A stretch of DNA of 64,000 nt from Bradyrhizobium sp. YR681 (GCF_000282615.1 NZ_AKIY01000328.1:37191-101190); one strand, 5' to 3'. Positions 6,878 through 17,412 are shown, numbered from the stretch's first letter. Made by a program: numbers and translations. Notes: generated by a model not told the origin, from the letters alone.

Positions 6878-9420
6878 AACAACATTGCTGCGATCCACGC
6901 CGGCTCGAGGTGCTCAAGGCCAAGGGCAGCGCCAACGCCATCGAATTCATCGAGGTGCTCGACCTCGCCTCTCCGCCCGGCGCACCGCGGCAACAGACCC
7001 TGCTGGTTCGGCTGCTGCATTCCGGCTTTGCGCTGTCGCCGGACAATCTGCGCATCACCGGCGGCGAACGGATCGCCACCGTCGGCGTGGTCTGGTGCGC
7101 GGCGGCCGATGCACTGCCGGCCGAGGCCGAACCTGGCCTTATCGATACGGTCGACGATCTCCCCCGCACGCTGGTGGTCCGCACCGACAGCAGCGGCGAC
7201 TATTCAATCTACAGCTTTGGCATCTTTGCCAATTCCGGCTCGGCGCAGCCCCCGGCCGGCTTCGATCCAAAACTGTCGGCGATCGGCTTCACCTTCAAGA
7301 TCGAATGCCCTTCGGACTATGATTGCGGCGCAACTCCGCCGTGCCCGCCCGTCCCGCGCCCGACGCCTGAGATCGACTATCTCGCGCGCGACTATCAAGG
7401 TTTTCGCAGGCTGATGCTGGACCGGCTGAGCCTGCTCGTCCCCGGCTGGCAGGAGCGCTCGGCGGCCGATCTCGGCGTGACCCTGGTCGAGCTGCTTGCC
7501 TATGCTGCCGACAATCTCGCCTACCGCCAGGATGCTATCGCCAACGAAGCCTATCTTGCCACGGCACGGCAGCGCATCTCGGTGCGGCGTCATGCCCGGC
7601 TGGTCGACTACCACCTGCACGAAGGCTGCAACGCGCGCGCCTTCGTGCATTTCGACGTGGACGGGCAGAACATTACGCTGGACAAGGGCGCGCAGCTGCT
7701 GACCCGCGTGCCGGGGCTCGACGTCGTGCTGACGCCGGGCTCGCATGAATTGAATGACGCGATCGACGGCGGCGCCGAGATTTTCGAAGCGGTCGCGCCC
7801 GCCAAGCTGGACCAGCAGCAGAACATCCTCACCTTCTATGCCTGGGGCAACAATGGCTGCTGCCTGCCGCGCGGCACCACGCGAGCGACTCTGCGCGGTC
7901 ACATCGACACGCTCGCTGTCGGCGACATCCTGATCTTCGAGGAAGTCATCAGCCCGACGACATTGTCCCCCGATGATGCCGATCCCGGTCATCGCTGGGC
8001 GGTGCGGTTGACCGAGGTTGCGCTGACGAACGATCCGTCCGGCGGATTGTTCGACGAACCGCCGGTCGACGGGCCCGTCGACGTCACCGAGATCGCCTGG
8101 AGCGAGGCCGACGCGCTGCCCTTCCCCCTCTGCCTGACAGTGGAAGGTCGCCCCGAGCTCGCGATCAGCGTCGCCCGCGGGAACATCGTGCTCGTGGATC
8201 ACGGCCGCACCCTGGCACCCGAGCAGGTCGGCACGATGCCACGCGCGACATTGAAGCAGGCATCGTTTGCGCCTGGGAATTGCTGCACCTCCGTGCCGGA
8301 CGTGATGCTGCCCGCCCGCTTCCGCCCGGTGCTGGCGAACAGTCCATTGACGCAGGCCTTCGATCTCGGCGCCCTGCTTGCCGTGGCCGTCGACAAGGAC
8401 AAGCCGTGGTGGGCGGCGAGCGCATTCCGTCTTTTGTCGCCGCGTGACGCCACGCCTGCGATCGCCGATCTCACCGGGCAGGTCGCCGGCACCACCGAGC
8501 ACTGGCTGCCGCAGCGCGACCTGATCGGCAGCGCCGGCAATGCGCCCCACGTCGTCGTCGAGATCGACAATCACCGCCGCGCTTTGCTGCGGTTCGGCGA
8601 CGGCCGGCTCGGCAAGCGGCCTGCGGAGGATACCGCGTTCACGGCGACTTACCGGATCGGCAACGGCACGGCAGGCAATGTCGGCGCCGACGCCATCGCG
8701 CACATCGTCAGCACGGCGAATGGCGTGTTCACCGCCGTCCGCAATCCGCTCCCGGCATTCGGTGGCGTCGAGCCCGAGGACACCGAGGCGGCGCGCCGCG
8801 ATGCGCCGCAGGCATTCCGCACCCAGGAGCGCGCGGTGACGGCGGCCGATTACGCCGCAGCCACTGAGCGACGCGCCGACGTGCAGCGCGCGGCCGCGAC
8901 GTTCCGCTGGACCGGAAGCTGGTACACCGTGTTCGTCACGCCCGACCGCTTCGGCGGCGGCGCGGTGGACGCCCCCTTCGCCACCCAGCTGCGCAACCAT
9001 CTCGAGCGCTTCAGGATGGCCGGCTACGATCTCGACGTGCGACCGCCGCGCTACGTGCCGCTCGACGTCACGCTGCACGTCTGTGTCAAGCCGGACTATT
9101 TCCGTGCCGAGGTCGCGCAGGCGGTGCGCGGGGTCCTGTCGAGCACAATGCTGCCCGACGGGACGCTCGGCCTGTTCCATCCCGACAATTTCTCTTTCGG
9201 CGATCCCGTCTATCTCAGCCGCATCATCGCAGCCGCCCAAGCGGTCGAGGGCGTCGAAGCGGTCCAGGCGGAGAAATTCCAGCGGTTCATTTCGCCGATC
9301 GCGACCTCGCTGGACGGCGAGGTGATCCCGATCGGCAGCCTCGAGATCGCGCAGCTCGCCAACAATCCGAGTTTCCGCGAGCGCGGCCGGCTCATCATCG
9401 AAGCGGGAGGGGGTAAATGA
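6874..9420 (+). CDS. baseplate J-like protein 1 (Afp11-type)
   Basis: An 848-aa putative baseplate assembly protein. The N-terminal third is a small domain with paired cysteines (C5, C6) and a Cys-rich linker near residue 145-155. The J-like core follows: DLGVTLVELLAYAADNLAYRQDAIANEAYL near residue 205, and the RALLRFGDGRLGKRP/GNGTAGNVGADAI region near residue 570-610, ending with the AVTAADYAA and YFRAEVAQAVRGVL segments. J-like proteins form the wedge core (T4 gp6). ATGA overlaps at both ends couple it to gp25 and to the second J-like gene. Confidence 0.9.
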   Translation: MKQHCCDPRRLEVLKAKGSANAIEFIEVLDLASPPGAPRQQTLLVRLLHSGFALSPDNLRITGGERIATVGVVWCAAADALPAEAEPGLIDTVDDLPRTLVVRTDSSGDYSIYSFGIFANSGSAQPPAGFDPKLSAIGFTFKIECPSDYDCGATPPCPPVPRPTPEIDYLARDYQGFRRLMLDRLSLLVPGWQERSAADLGVTLVELLAYAADNLAYRQDAIANEAYLATARQRISVRRHARLVDYHLHEGCNARAFVHFDVDGQNITLDKGAQLLTRVPGLDVVLTPGSHELNDAIDGGAEIFEAVAPAKLDQQQNILTFYAWGNNGCCLPRGTTRATLRGHIDTLAVGDILIFEEVISPTTLSPDDADPGHRWAVRLTEVALTNDPSGGLFDEPPVDGPVDVTEIAWSEADALPFPLCLTVEGRPELAISVARGNIVLVDHGRTLAPEQVGTMPRATLKQASFAPGNCCTSVPDVMLPARFRPVLANSPLTQAFDLGALLAVAVDKDKPWWAASAFRLLSPRDATPAIADLTGQVAGTTEHWLPQRDLIGSAGNAPHVVVEIDNHRRALLRFGDGRLGKRPAEDTAFTATYRIGNGTAGNVGADAIAHIVSTANGVFTAVRNPLPAFGGVEPEDTEAARRDAPQAFRTQERAVTAADYAAATERRADVQRAAATFRWTGSWYTVFVTPDRFGGGAVDAPFATQLRNHLERFRMAGYDLDVRPPRYVPLDVTLHVCVKPDYFRAEVAQAVRGVLSSTMLPDGTLGLFHPDNFSFGDPVYLSRIIAAAQAVEGVEAVQAEKFQRFISPIATSLDGEVIPIGSLEIAQLANNPSFRERGRLIIEAGGGK

Positions 9421-12065
9421 CGCTACCGGTCCCGGTCATCAGGCCGCCCGCTTTGCCCGCCGGCAGCGAAAGCTGCGGCTGCTGCACCGGCGTAGAGTCC
9501 GAGACGCCGCAAGGAATCTCGAACCGCTACGGCCTCTCCGCCATCGCTTACCAGATCGGCGACTACGCCCAATTTCGCGACAGCCTGCATGCCGCTCTTT
9601 CCTCCGCCGCATTCGCCCCGCTCGGCAAGCTGCAAAACCGTAACGACGATGATTTCACCATCGGCATGATCGATGCCTTTGCCTGCGCCGCCGACGTGCT
9701 CACCTTCTACCAGGAGCGCATCGCCAACGAATCCTATCTTCGCACCGCGCTGGAGCGCGTCTCACTCCAGGAGATGGGCCGGCTGATCGGCTACCGCCTG
9801 CGGCCCGGCGTTGCCGCCGAGACCTGGCTCGCCTTCACGCTGGAAACGCCGCCTGTCCCGCCGCCAAAACTATCGCCCGAGCCCGGCAGCTTCGTCACCG
9901 GAGTGCCCGCGCAAGTGTCGATCGAGATCGGCACCAAGGTGCAGAGCGTGCCGGGGCCGGACGAGAAGCCTCAGACCTTCGAAACGGTCGAGCGGCTGGA
10001 CGTCGCACGGCCGGCCTGGAATGCGATCCGGCCGTGGATGGCGGAAACCCGGCGGCCGGGCAAGGGCGACACAGTGATGTACCTCGCCGGCCAACGCAAC
10101 AATCTGAAGCCGGGCGACGCGCTGCTGATCGTCGGCGACGCCTTCAATCCCGGCTCAAACGACGGCAACTGCGATTTCCGCTTTATCGACAGCGTCGAGC
10201 TGCAATCGGATTTCGATCGCACCAGGATCACCTGGCAGCTCGGTCTTTCCGGAGTTTCATCCGCTCAGAGCTCTAAGGTCTATGTACTGCGCAAGCGGGC
10301 CGCGCCCTTCGGTCACAACGCGCCGATGTGGGCTTCGATGTCGAGCGATTTCAGGAGCAACTATCCCGGAAGTTCCGGCGCGACGGATTGGCCCGGCTAC
10401 ACGATATCGCCGGGAGGCGCGACGCAGGACGGCGGCTTCATCGATCTCGATACGGTCTATTCCGAAATCCGCGCCGGCGACTATGCCGTGCTCACGCTGG
10501 CTGCGGACTTCCCGGGCGAGCAAGAGCCAGAACCGCCCGGTTTCTCTGACAAGGCTGTCGATCTCAGCGCCAAACAGGACGTCTACCGGGTCGCCGATGC
10601 CTCCGACACATCGCGCGCGCAGTTTGCGCTGGCCGGCAAGGTCTCCCGACTGCAATTGCGCGGCTCCAACTACAACACTTACCTGACGGCAATCGATTCC
10701 GTCCGCCGCGTCACCGCCTTTGTGCAGTCCGAGCAGCTCACGCTCGCGCCCTACGCCGTCGACGACGCCGTCTCCGGCAACGGCATTCCAGCCGCCGTCA
10801 GCGCCGACGGCCTCATCGCCGGGCGACGGCTGATCGTGCGCGGCAATCGCACCTCCGACGGCCAGGCCGTAGTCGTACAGGCAGCTCTGGTATCCGCGCA
10901 GGCCGTCGATGCCAATCGCTGCACACTTCAGATCGACCCGCCGCTCGCCGGCAATCTCGGCCGCGGCAGCGTGGTCGTTCACGCCAACGTAGTGCCGGCC
11001 TCGCATGGCGAGACCGTGACGCAGATCCTCGGCTCGGGCGATGCAGCCCAGCCGTTCCAGCAATTCGAGCTGAAGCAGGTGCCGCTGACCTATCGCGCCG
11101 CCGCCAATGAGAGCGGCGCCGCGAGCGAGTTGACGCTGCGGATCGGCGAGATCGCGTGGCACGAGCGGGCGATGATGTATGGCGCGGCCGCGACGGATCA
11201 CGCCTTTGTACTCGATGTCGACGAGCAGGGCCGCAATCTCGTGAAATTCGGCGACGGCGCCAGCGGCGCCCGCCTGCCGAGCGGGCTCAACAATGTCCGC
11301 GCCACCTATCGCAAGGGCATCGGGCTCGCCGGCAATGTCCGTGCCGAGACGCTGAGCCAGCTGCTGTCGCGTCCGCTCGGCCTCAAGGGCGTGAGCAACC
11401 CGCTTGCCGCCGAGGGCGGCAACGACCCGGAGCCGGCCGACGCCGCACGGCGCAGCATTCCGCTCGGCGCGCGCACGCTCGGCCGCGTGGTGTCCGTTCT
11501 CGACTACGAGGATTTTGCCCGTGCCTTCACCGGTATCGCCAAGGCACAGGCGCAGGTGCTGCAACTGCCGCGAGGAAAGACGGTCGCCATCACGATCGCA
11601 GGGCCGCCCGGTTCCCCCGTCAACTCCGCAAGCCCGGTCTGGACCAATTTGCTTGCTGCACTCAAGGCCAGCGGCGATCCGCATGTCGCGGTGACGCTGC
11701 TCCCCTATCAGCCGGGCACCTTCCGGATCGGATTGAGGGTCAAGCGCGACCCGGACTTCGACGCCAAGGCCGTGCTGGCCGCGGTCGAGGCAGCGTTGCG
11801 CGCACACTTCGCCTTCGACGCGCGCGAGCTCGGCCAGCCGGTGCAGCAGTCCGACGTCATCGCGGCGGCGCAATCCGTGCCCGGCGTCGTCGCCATCGAC
11901 CTCGTCAAGCTCTATGGCGGCATCACGCCCTATGCGCAGACCATTCCCTCGCGACAGGTGCGGCTGCTGGCGTCGCGAATGCATGTCGAGCAAGGCATCG
12001 CCAGGCCGAGCGAGCTTCTGACCTTGAACCCGGCACCGTTTGCCTTGCTGGAGGAGATGGCATGA
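9417..12065 (+). CDS. baseplate J-like protein 2 (Afp12-type)
   Basis: An 882-aa second J-like protein, distinct in sequence from the first. It opens with a Cys motif (C20, C22, C23). Core markers are MIDAFACAADVLTFYQERIANESYLRTA near residue 85, RNLVKFGDGASGARLPSG near 605 and GIGLAGNVRAETLSQL, then the LGRVVSVLDYEDFARAF segment. Paired J-like proteins form the heterodimer of eCIS baseplate wedges. It overlaps the next gene by four bases. Confidence 0.9.
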   Translation: MTLPVPVIRPPALPAGSESCGCCTGVESETPQGISNRYGLSAIAYQIGDYAQFRDSLHAALSSAAFAPLGKLQNRNDDDFTIGMIDAFACAADVLTFYQERIANESYLRTALERVSLQEMGRLIGYRLRPGVAAETWLAFTLETPPVPPPKLSPEPGSFVTGVPAQVSIEIGTKVQSVPGPDEKPQTFETVERLDVARPAWNAIRPWMAETRRPGKGDTVMYLAGQRNNLKPGDALLIVGDAFNPGSNDGNCDFRFIDSVELQSDFDRTRITWQLGLSGVSSAQSSKVYVLRKRAAPFGHNAPMWASMSSDFRSNYPGSSGATDWPGYTISPGGATQDGGFIDLDTVYSEIRAGDYAVLTLAADFPGEQEPEPPGFSDKAVDLSAKQDVYRVADASDTSRAQFALAGKVSRLQLRGSNYNTYLTAIDSVRRVTAFVQSEQLTLAPYAVDDAVSGNGIPAAVSADGLIAGRRLIVRGNRTSDGQAVVVQAALVSAQAVDANRCTLQIDPPLAGNLGRGSVVVHANVVPASHGETVTQILGSGDAAQPFQQFELKQVPLTYRAAANESGAASELTLRIGEIAWHERAMMYGAAATDHAFVLDVDEQGRNLVKFGDGASGARLPSGLNNVRATYRKGIGLAGNVRAETLSQLLSRPLGLKGVSNPLAAEGGNDPEPADAARRSIPLGARTLGRVVSVLDYEDFARAFTGIAKAQAQVLQLPRGKTVAITIAGPPGSPVNSASPVWTNLLAALKASGDPHVAVTLLPYQPGTFRIGLRVKRDPDFDAKAVLAAVEAALRAHFAFDARELGQPVQQSDVIAAAQSVPGVVAIDLVKLYGGITPYAQTIPSRQVRLLASRMHVEQGIARPSELLTLNPAPFALLEEMA

Positions 12066-14191
12066 CCAGCCTCACCCCCGAACGGCTCTATGGCCTGATG
12101 CCGGCGCTCCACCGCCTGCGCGATGCCGCGCTGGCGGACGATCCAACCAAGGCCGGTCCGCTCCAGGCCCTGCTGGCGGCCTTTGCCCGCGAATTCGCGA
12201 CGCTGGAAGAATCCGTCGACCAACTCTATGACGACCAGTTCATCGAGACCTGCGCCGAATGGGTCACGCCTTACATCGGCGATCTCATCGGCTACCGGCC
12301 GCTGCGCGGGCTCGGCAGCGAGCTGACCTCGCCGCGCGCGGAAGTCGCCGACACCATCGCCTTCCGCCGCCGCAAAGGCACCGCGCTGATGCTTGAGGAG
12401 CTCGCGCAGGACGTCACCGGCTGGCCGGCCCATGCGGTCGAATATTTCGAGCAGCTCGCCACCACACAATACATGAAGCATATCCGGCTGCATGCGCCCG
12501 CGACCTGCAATCTGCGCAACACGGCCGCGCGGTTCCGGCGTGACGGCGCCTTCAACAGCATCGCGCATACCGCCGAAATGCGGCGGCCGGAGACGGGTGC
12601 CGGACGCTACAACATCCCCAATGTCGGCATCTTCCTGTGGCGGCTGCTGTCGCTGTCGCTCACGGCGCTGCCGCTGACGCCGGTTGCCGGTGACGCAAGC
12701 GGCCGGAAATTCCGGCTCAATCCGCTCGGCGCGGACCTGCAGCTGTTCCGCTTCGCACAGGCAGAAACCGACATCTCCCATCTCGCCGAGCCCATCAACG
12801 TGCCAGAGCCGCTGTCGGTGCGGTTGATGGCCATGGCCGTGCGCGCGGCGCAGGCCACCGCACAGCCGGACACGCAGCGCGAGGACGATTACGGCGACGG
12901 CGAAAGCCTGGTGTTCTTCACGCCGGGCACCCCGCCCGTGCCGGTGCCTACGGCGAAGGTGCGCGTCTGCGACCTCCGTGACATCCTCGACAGCGGCGGC
13001 AATGTGATCGGCTGGGCGCATGAGGCGCAGGTGACGGCGGGCACGATCGGATTCGATCCCCAACGCGGCCGCGTGCTGCTCGGCGCCGCCGCCGACGGCC
13101 CGCTGCTGGCGACCTTCCACTACGGCACCGCGCGCCAGATCGGCGGCGGCGAATATCCGCGCGTTCCGGCCGAAGGCGATATCGGCAATGAGCAGACTGT
13201 CGACGCCAGCGGCGCCTGGCAGCCGAAGCTCGACCTTATCAGGACCGGTGGCCGTCTCACCGTCGGCGACAGCCTGACCTATACGGAGACGCCGACCTTC
13301 AAGGTCGACGACGTCCTCGGCAATGCAACGCCCCACCATGTCGTGGTCGCCGCGCACGACCAGACCCGTCCGCTGCTGGCGACCAGCGGCGAGATCACGC
13401 TCGATATCGGGGCGCGCGGCAGGCTCACGCTTGACGGCCTCGTGATATCGGGCGGCGCGCTTCGGCTGGCGGCTTTTGCCGATGTCGAACCGCGGGAGCT
13501 GGTGCTGCGCGACTGCACGCTGGTGCCCGGCCTGACGCTCAACGGCGACGGAAGTCCGGTCTCGCCCGGCAAGCCGAGCCTGATCATCGAGCATCCCTTC
13601 GCCAGGGTGACGCTGGAGCGCTGCATCCTCGGCCCGATCCATGCCGCAACCGATGCCGAGGTGACGCTGACCGACTGCATCATCGATGCCGGCGCGCCGG
13701 AGAACGTCGCCTTTGCCGCCGACGACACAGGCGGCACCGGCGCGGAATTGACCGTCGCCCAATGCACAATGGTCGGCAAGGTTCACACCAAGCTGCTGAA
13801 GCTCGCCTCCAACACCATCTTCTTCGCAAAGCTCGGTGCAAAGCCCGCGGAAAAGTGGATCGCGCCGCTACTGGCCCAGCGCCGCCAGGAAGGCTGCGTC
13901 CGCTTCTGCTATGTGCCGCCGGGCTCCATCACGCCGCGCCGCTTCCACTGCGTGCCGAATGACGCTGCGCCGACGGCGCTGCCGCTGTTCACCTCGCTCC
14001 GCTACGGCGATCCCGGCTATGCGCAGCTGCGCCGCACCACAAGTCCCGCGATCCGCACTGGCGGAGACAACGACAGCGAGATCGGTGTTCTCAACGCATT
14101 ATTCCAGCCGCAGCGCGAGGCCAATCTCAGGCTGCGGCTCGACGAATATCTACGTTTCGGACTGCACGCGGGCCTGTTCTTCGCGAGTTGA
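12062..14191 (+). CDS. tail protein with P2 gpI-like N-terminus and beta-helix C-terminus
   Basis: A 709-aa protein. Residues 1-120 match the tail protein I pattern: a helical start with LAAFAREFATLEESVDQLYDDQFIETC, then WVTPYIGDLIGYRPL, which docks on the baseplate. The region around residues 430-600 is a run of short strands with regularly spaced ITLDIG, LTLDGLVISGG, LVLRDCTLVPG and VTLERCILGP units, consistent with a right-handed parallel beta-helix. The true start is the ATG overlapping the previous stop; a frame open much further upstream is only antisense-like read-through inside the J-like gene. It may join a fibre or cap to the baseplate. Confidence 0.8.
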   Translation: MTSLTPERLYGLMPALHRLRDAALADDPTKAGPLQALLAAFAREFATLEESVDQLYDDQFIETCAEWVTPYIGDLIGYRPLRGLGSELTSPRAEVADTIAFRRRKGTALMLEELAQDVTGWPAHAVEYFEQLATTQYMKHIRLHAPATCNLRNTAARFRRDGAFNSIAHTAEMRRPETGAGRYNIPNVGIFLWRLLSLSLTALPLTPVAGDASGRKFRLNPLGADLQLFRFAQAETDISHLAEPINVPEPLSVRLMAMAVRAAQATAQPDTQREDDYGDGESLVFFTPGTPPVPVPTAKVRVCDLRDILDSGGNVIGWAHEAQVTAGTIGFDPQRGRVLLGAAADGPLLATFHYGTARQIGGGEYPRVPAEGDIGNEQTVDASGAWQPKLDLIRTGGRLTVGDSLTYTETPTFKVDDVLGNATPHHVVVAAHDQTRPLLATSGEITLDIGARGRLTLDGLVISGGALRLAAFADVEPRELVLRDCTLVPGLTLNGDGSPVSPGKPSLIIEHPFARVTLERCILGPIHAATDAEVTLTDCIIDAGAPENVAFAADDTGGTGAELTVAQCTMVGKVHTKLLKLASNTIFFAKLGAKPAEKWIAPLLAQRRQEGCVRFCYVPPGSITPRRFHCVPNDAAPTALPLFTSLRYGDPGYAQLRRTTSPAIRTGGDNDSEIGVLNALFQPQREANLRLRLDEYLRFGLHAGLFFAS

Positions 14192-14212
14192 CCTGACGCA
14201 TCGGAGGCTATC

Positions 14213-17200
14213 ATGGGTGCCGACTTCTCACGCGTTCGTCTCGACCCGCTGCTCGACTTCGCCGGCCTGGAGCTGAAACAGGGTGCGGTGCTGCTGGATG
14301 GCGACGCCAACGAGCTGATGGCGATCCTCGATCGCCGCTTGCGGGCACTTGCCAGCGACATTCTCGGCCGCGCCACGGTTTCCTCGACCACGCCCGATGC
14401 GTTCAAGCTCGGCGTTGCCGGCAACTCGCTCGAGATCGGCAAGGGGCGCCTCTATGTCGATGGCCTTCTCGCGGAGAACCACGGCTTCCCCGATCCCGAC
14501 AAGCGCCTGTTCGACGATCTCATGGCCGAGACCGTTTTCACCGACAAGCTCACCTATGAGACGCAGCCCTATCATCCGGCCGCGGTGCGGCCGCCGCTGC
14601 CGACCGCCGGCCGTCATCTCGTCTATCTCGACGTCTGGAATCGCGAGCTGACCTATTTGGAACGCCCGGAGCTGGTCGAGATCGCCGTCGGCGTCGAGAC
14701 CAGCTCGCGGCTCCAGACGGTGTGGCAGGTTCGCGTGCTCGACACCGATGCCGGCGACAACACCGACTGCGCGACGCCCGACGAGGACATGCCCGGCTGG
14801 GAGGCGGTGATCGCGGCGTCGACCGGCGTGCTCACGACGGGCACGTTCGACGCGACGCCGACGGACGATCCTTGCGAGCTACCGCCAACCGGCGGCTTCC
14901 GCGGCCTGGAGAACCAGCTCTACCGGGTCGAAATCCACGACCCCGGCCAACCCGGCGGCACCGCAACCTTCAAATGGTCACGCGAGAATGCCAGCATCGG
15001 CTCGCGCGTCGCCAGCATGATCTCGGCGACCGAGCTCGAGCTCGACAGCCTCGGACGCGACGACGTGCTCCGCTTCAACACCGGCGACTGGGTCGAAATC
15101 ATCGACGACGCCAGGGAGTTTTCCCAGAAAGCCGGCGAGATGCGCCGGATCACCGTCACCGAAGCGACCCGCCGCATCAGCTTCACGCCTGCACTGCCGG
15201 CCTTGATGCTGCCGCCGGGCTTCCCCAACATTGACTGGCCGAAGCAGACCAATCTGCGGGTGCGCCGCTGGGATCAAAAAGGAAAGGTATTCCGGACCGA
15301 TTCCTCCGGCACGCCGGTACAGATCGGCGATCTCGACGCTGCCGGGTCGACCGGCGTGATCAAGGTGCCGGCCGCAACCACCACCATCCTGCTCGAGGAC
15401 GGCGTCACCGTCAGCTTCGATTCGACCGGGGCTGAGGGTCTTCGCGCCGGCGACTGGTGGACCTTTGCCGCGCGCACCGCGGATGCCAGCGTCGAGTTAC
15501 TCGACCGCGCTCCGCCGCGCGGCATCCACCACCATTACGCGCGGCTCGGCATCTGGGATGTCGATGCCAAGAGCGTCAGCGACTGCCGCCATCCATGGCC
15601 GCCGGAAGGCGAAGGCCATGATTGCGCCTGCACGGCCTGCGTCACGGTCGAGCAGCACGAAAGCGGCAGCTTCACCATCCAGGACGCCGTCAACAAGGTA
15701 CGCGAGACCGGCGGCACCATCTGCCTCGGCCCCGGCCACTACGTGCTGAAGGCCGCCGTGACGATCAACCAGGCGAAATCGGTCCGCATCGTCGGCAAGG
15801 GTCCGACAACGCTGCTGGTGGCGCCGACCGGCGCCTTCGCGATCCAGGATAGCTTTGCGATCGCGATCGAGGACCTCGCGATCATCTCGCTGGCGCGCGA
15901 TCCCACCATCGACGTCTCGACCTGCATCGGCCTCGGCCTGACCCGGCTCGCCATCGCGGCACTCGGCACCGCAAATGCGCAGCTCCCGGCGGTGACGCTG
16001 CGTGGTGTTGTTGGCGGAGCCAAGCTGGCCGAGAATGCGATCTTCGCGCCGGTTGCGATTGCCGGCGGCGCGCTCAAGGGCGTGGAGACCGGCGCCGGCT
16101 TCCTGCTCACGGCAGCAGTGACGATCGAGGACAATGTCCTGCTGTGCCAGCGCGGTGCGATCACCTTCGCCGACGAGGTGCTGCATCTGCTCGCGACACG
16201 GATCGCGCACAACGAGATCATCGGCTGCAGCGACACCGCCATCGCCGCGCAAGGCCTTGCCCTCCCCGGTGCCTCGGTGGCAATCGACGGCAACAGTTGC
16301 AACATCACCGCCAACGGCATCGCCTGTGCCGCTGCCGGATTGTGGATCGAGCGCAATCAGTTGCGCAACTGGTCGCCCGGCGATCACGTCGGGATCAGGC
16401 TGATCCCCGGGCTCGACCGTCGCAGCACCGCCACCGCGCAGATCCTCGCCAACCAGATCCACGGCTTCGGCATCGCCGGAATCAAGGTGATTGCCGGGGC
16501 GCTGGACCTGATCATCAAGCTCAACGCAATCGACACATGCGGCGCAGGCATCATGCTCGGCGGCGCCACGGACGCGGCCGCCGTCTCGATCGAGAACAAC
16601 CATATCCGCGATATCGGGCCTGCCACCGAAAGCGACAGCGGCACCGTGGTCGGCATCGAGGTCATTCGCGCCGACAGCGCCACGATCGCCGGCAATCTGG
16701 TACGGGCCATCGGCCTTACGGCGGTCAAGTCGGCGCTGCGCGCCGGAATCCTCACCTTCGGTGTCAGCCGCCCGCGCGTGAGCGGCAACGAGATCGTCGA
16801 GGTCGCGCCGCCCAAGGGCTTTGTCGGCACCAGTGCCGGCATCATGCTGCGCGCGCCGCAAACCCAGATCGAGGTGAACCACAACAGCGTCCTGCGCGAC
16901 CTCACGCCAGTCCCGGACGATTCGACCGGCAACTGGTTCGCGTTGACGACGGCCGAGGTCAATCCAAGGGTGCCGTTCGCGCAGGCCGGCGAAAAGGTCG
17001 CAATCCGGCTCGGCGACGGGCGCATCCTCGCACTCGGCACCGACTATGCCTTCGTCAGGGCCAGTCTCGCCGCCAACGACACCGAGGGCGCGCGCGCCGG
17101 CATTATCGGCAACATGCTCTCCGCACGCGGCCCCGCCCCCGCCGTGCTGGTGACCGCCGGCCAGGAATGCCTGTTCAACGACAACCGGGTCGAGGCCAGC

Positions 17201-17395
17201 ACCAAGAGCATCGCGGTGTCGCTGGAAAGCGCGATCGCCATCATCAGCACCAACCGCGTGCGCGGCGGCGAAAGCTCGATCCGCCTCACCAATGCGCGGG
17301 CGATGACCGTGCTCGGCAACATCACCACCGGCAACATCCTCATCCCCGGCGGCATCGCCAACACGCCGTGGGCGCCGCTCAACGTGATCGGCTAA
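14213..17395 (+). CDS. DUF6519-type beta-helix protein (eCIS fibre or baseplate accessory)
   Basis: A 1060-aa protein. The N-terminal 450 residues match the DUF6519 family seen in eCIS loci (start FSRVRLDPLLDFAGLELKQG; ATFKWSRENAS near residue 250). A Cys cluster (C471, C473, C476) marks the boundary to a C-terminal region of about 550 residues built of parallel beta-helix repeats (SFTIQDAVNKVRETGGTICLG, then many ENNxI and GNxV turns, NosD-like). A beta-helix of this size suits surface binding or carbohydrate recognition. CGGAGG lies eight bases before the ATG. Target specificity is unknown. Confidence 0.75.
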   Translation: MGADFSRVRLDPLLDFAGLELKQGAVLLDGDANELMAILDRRLRALASDILGRATVSSTTPDAFKLGVAGNSLEIGKGRLYVDGLLAENHGFPDPDKRLFDDLMAETVFTDKLTYETQPYHPAAVRPPLPTAGRHLVYLDVWNRELTYLERPELVEIAVGVETSSRLQTVWQVRVLDTDAGDNTDCATPDEDMPGWEAVIAASTGVLTTGTFDATPTDDPCELPPTGGFRGLENQLYRVEIHDPGQPGGTATFKWSRENASIGSRVASMISATELELDSLGRDDVLRFNTGDWVEIIDDAREFSQKAGEMRRITVTEATRRISFTPALPALMLPPGFPNIDWPKQTNLRVRRWDQKGKVFRTDSSGTPVQIGDLDAAGSTGVIKVPAATTTILLEDGVTVSFDSTGAEGLRAGDWWTFAARTADASVELLDRAPPRGIHHHYARLGIWDVDAKSVSDCRHPWPPEGEGHDCACTACVTVEQHESGSFTIQDAVNKVRETGGTICLGPGHYVLKAAVTINQAKSVRIVGKGPTTLLVAPTGAFAIQDSFAIAIEDLAIISLARDPTIDVSTCIGLGLTRLAIAALGTANAQLPAVTLRGVVGGAKLAENAIFAPVAIAGGALKGVETGAGFLLTAAVTIEDNVLLCQRGAITFADEVLHLLATRIAHNEIIGCSDTAIAAQGLALPGASVAIDGNSCNITANGIACAAAGLWIERNQLRNWSPGDHVGIRLIPGLDRRSTATAQILANQIHGFGIAGIKVIAGALDLIIKLNAIDTCGAGIMLGGATDAAAVSIENNHIRDIGPATESDSGTVVGIEVIRADSATIAGNLVRAIGLTAVKSALRAGILTFGVSRPRVSGNEIVEVAPPKGFVGTSAGIMLRAPQTQIEVNHNSVLRDLTPVPDDSTGNWFALTTAEVNPRVPFAQAGEKVAIRLGDGRILALGTDYAFVRASLAANDTEGARAGIIGNMLSARGPAPAVLVTAGQECLFNDNRVEASTKSIAVSLESAIAIISTNRVRGGESSIRLTNARAMTVLGNITTGNILIPGGIANTPWAPLNVIG

Positions 17396-17412
17396 TTTCG
17401 GGAGATATCTTG

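Noticed and set aside
7204..9240. 678-aa antisense frame over J-like protein 1
   Set aside because: Shadow of a strongly biased gene; His/Arg-rich low-complexity translation without motif.
11930..13786. 618-aa antisense frame over J-like 2 and the tail protein
   Set aside because: Crosses two real genes and has no recognisable domain.
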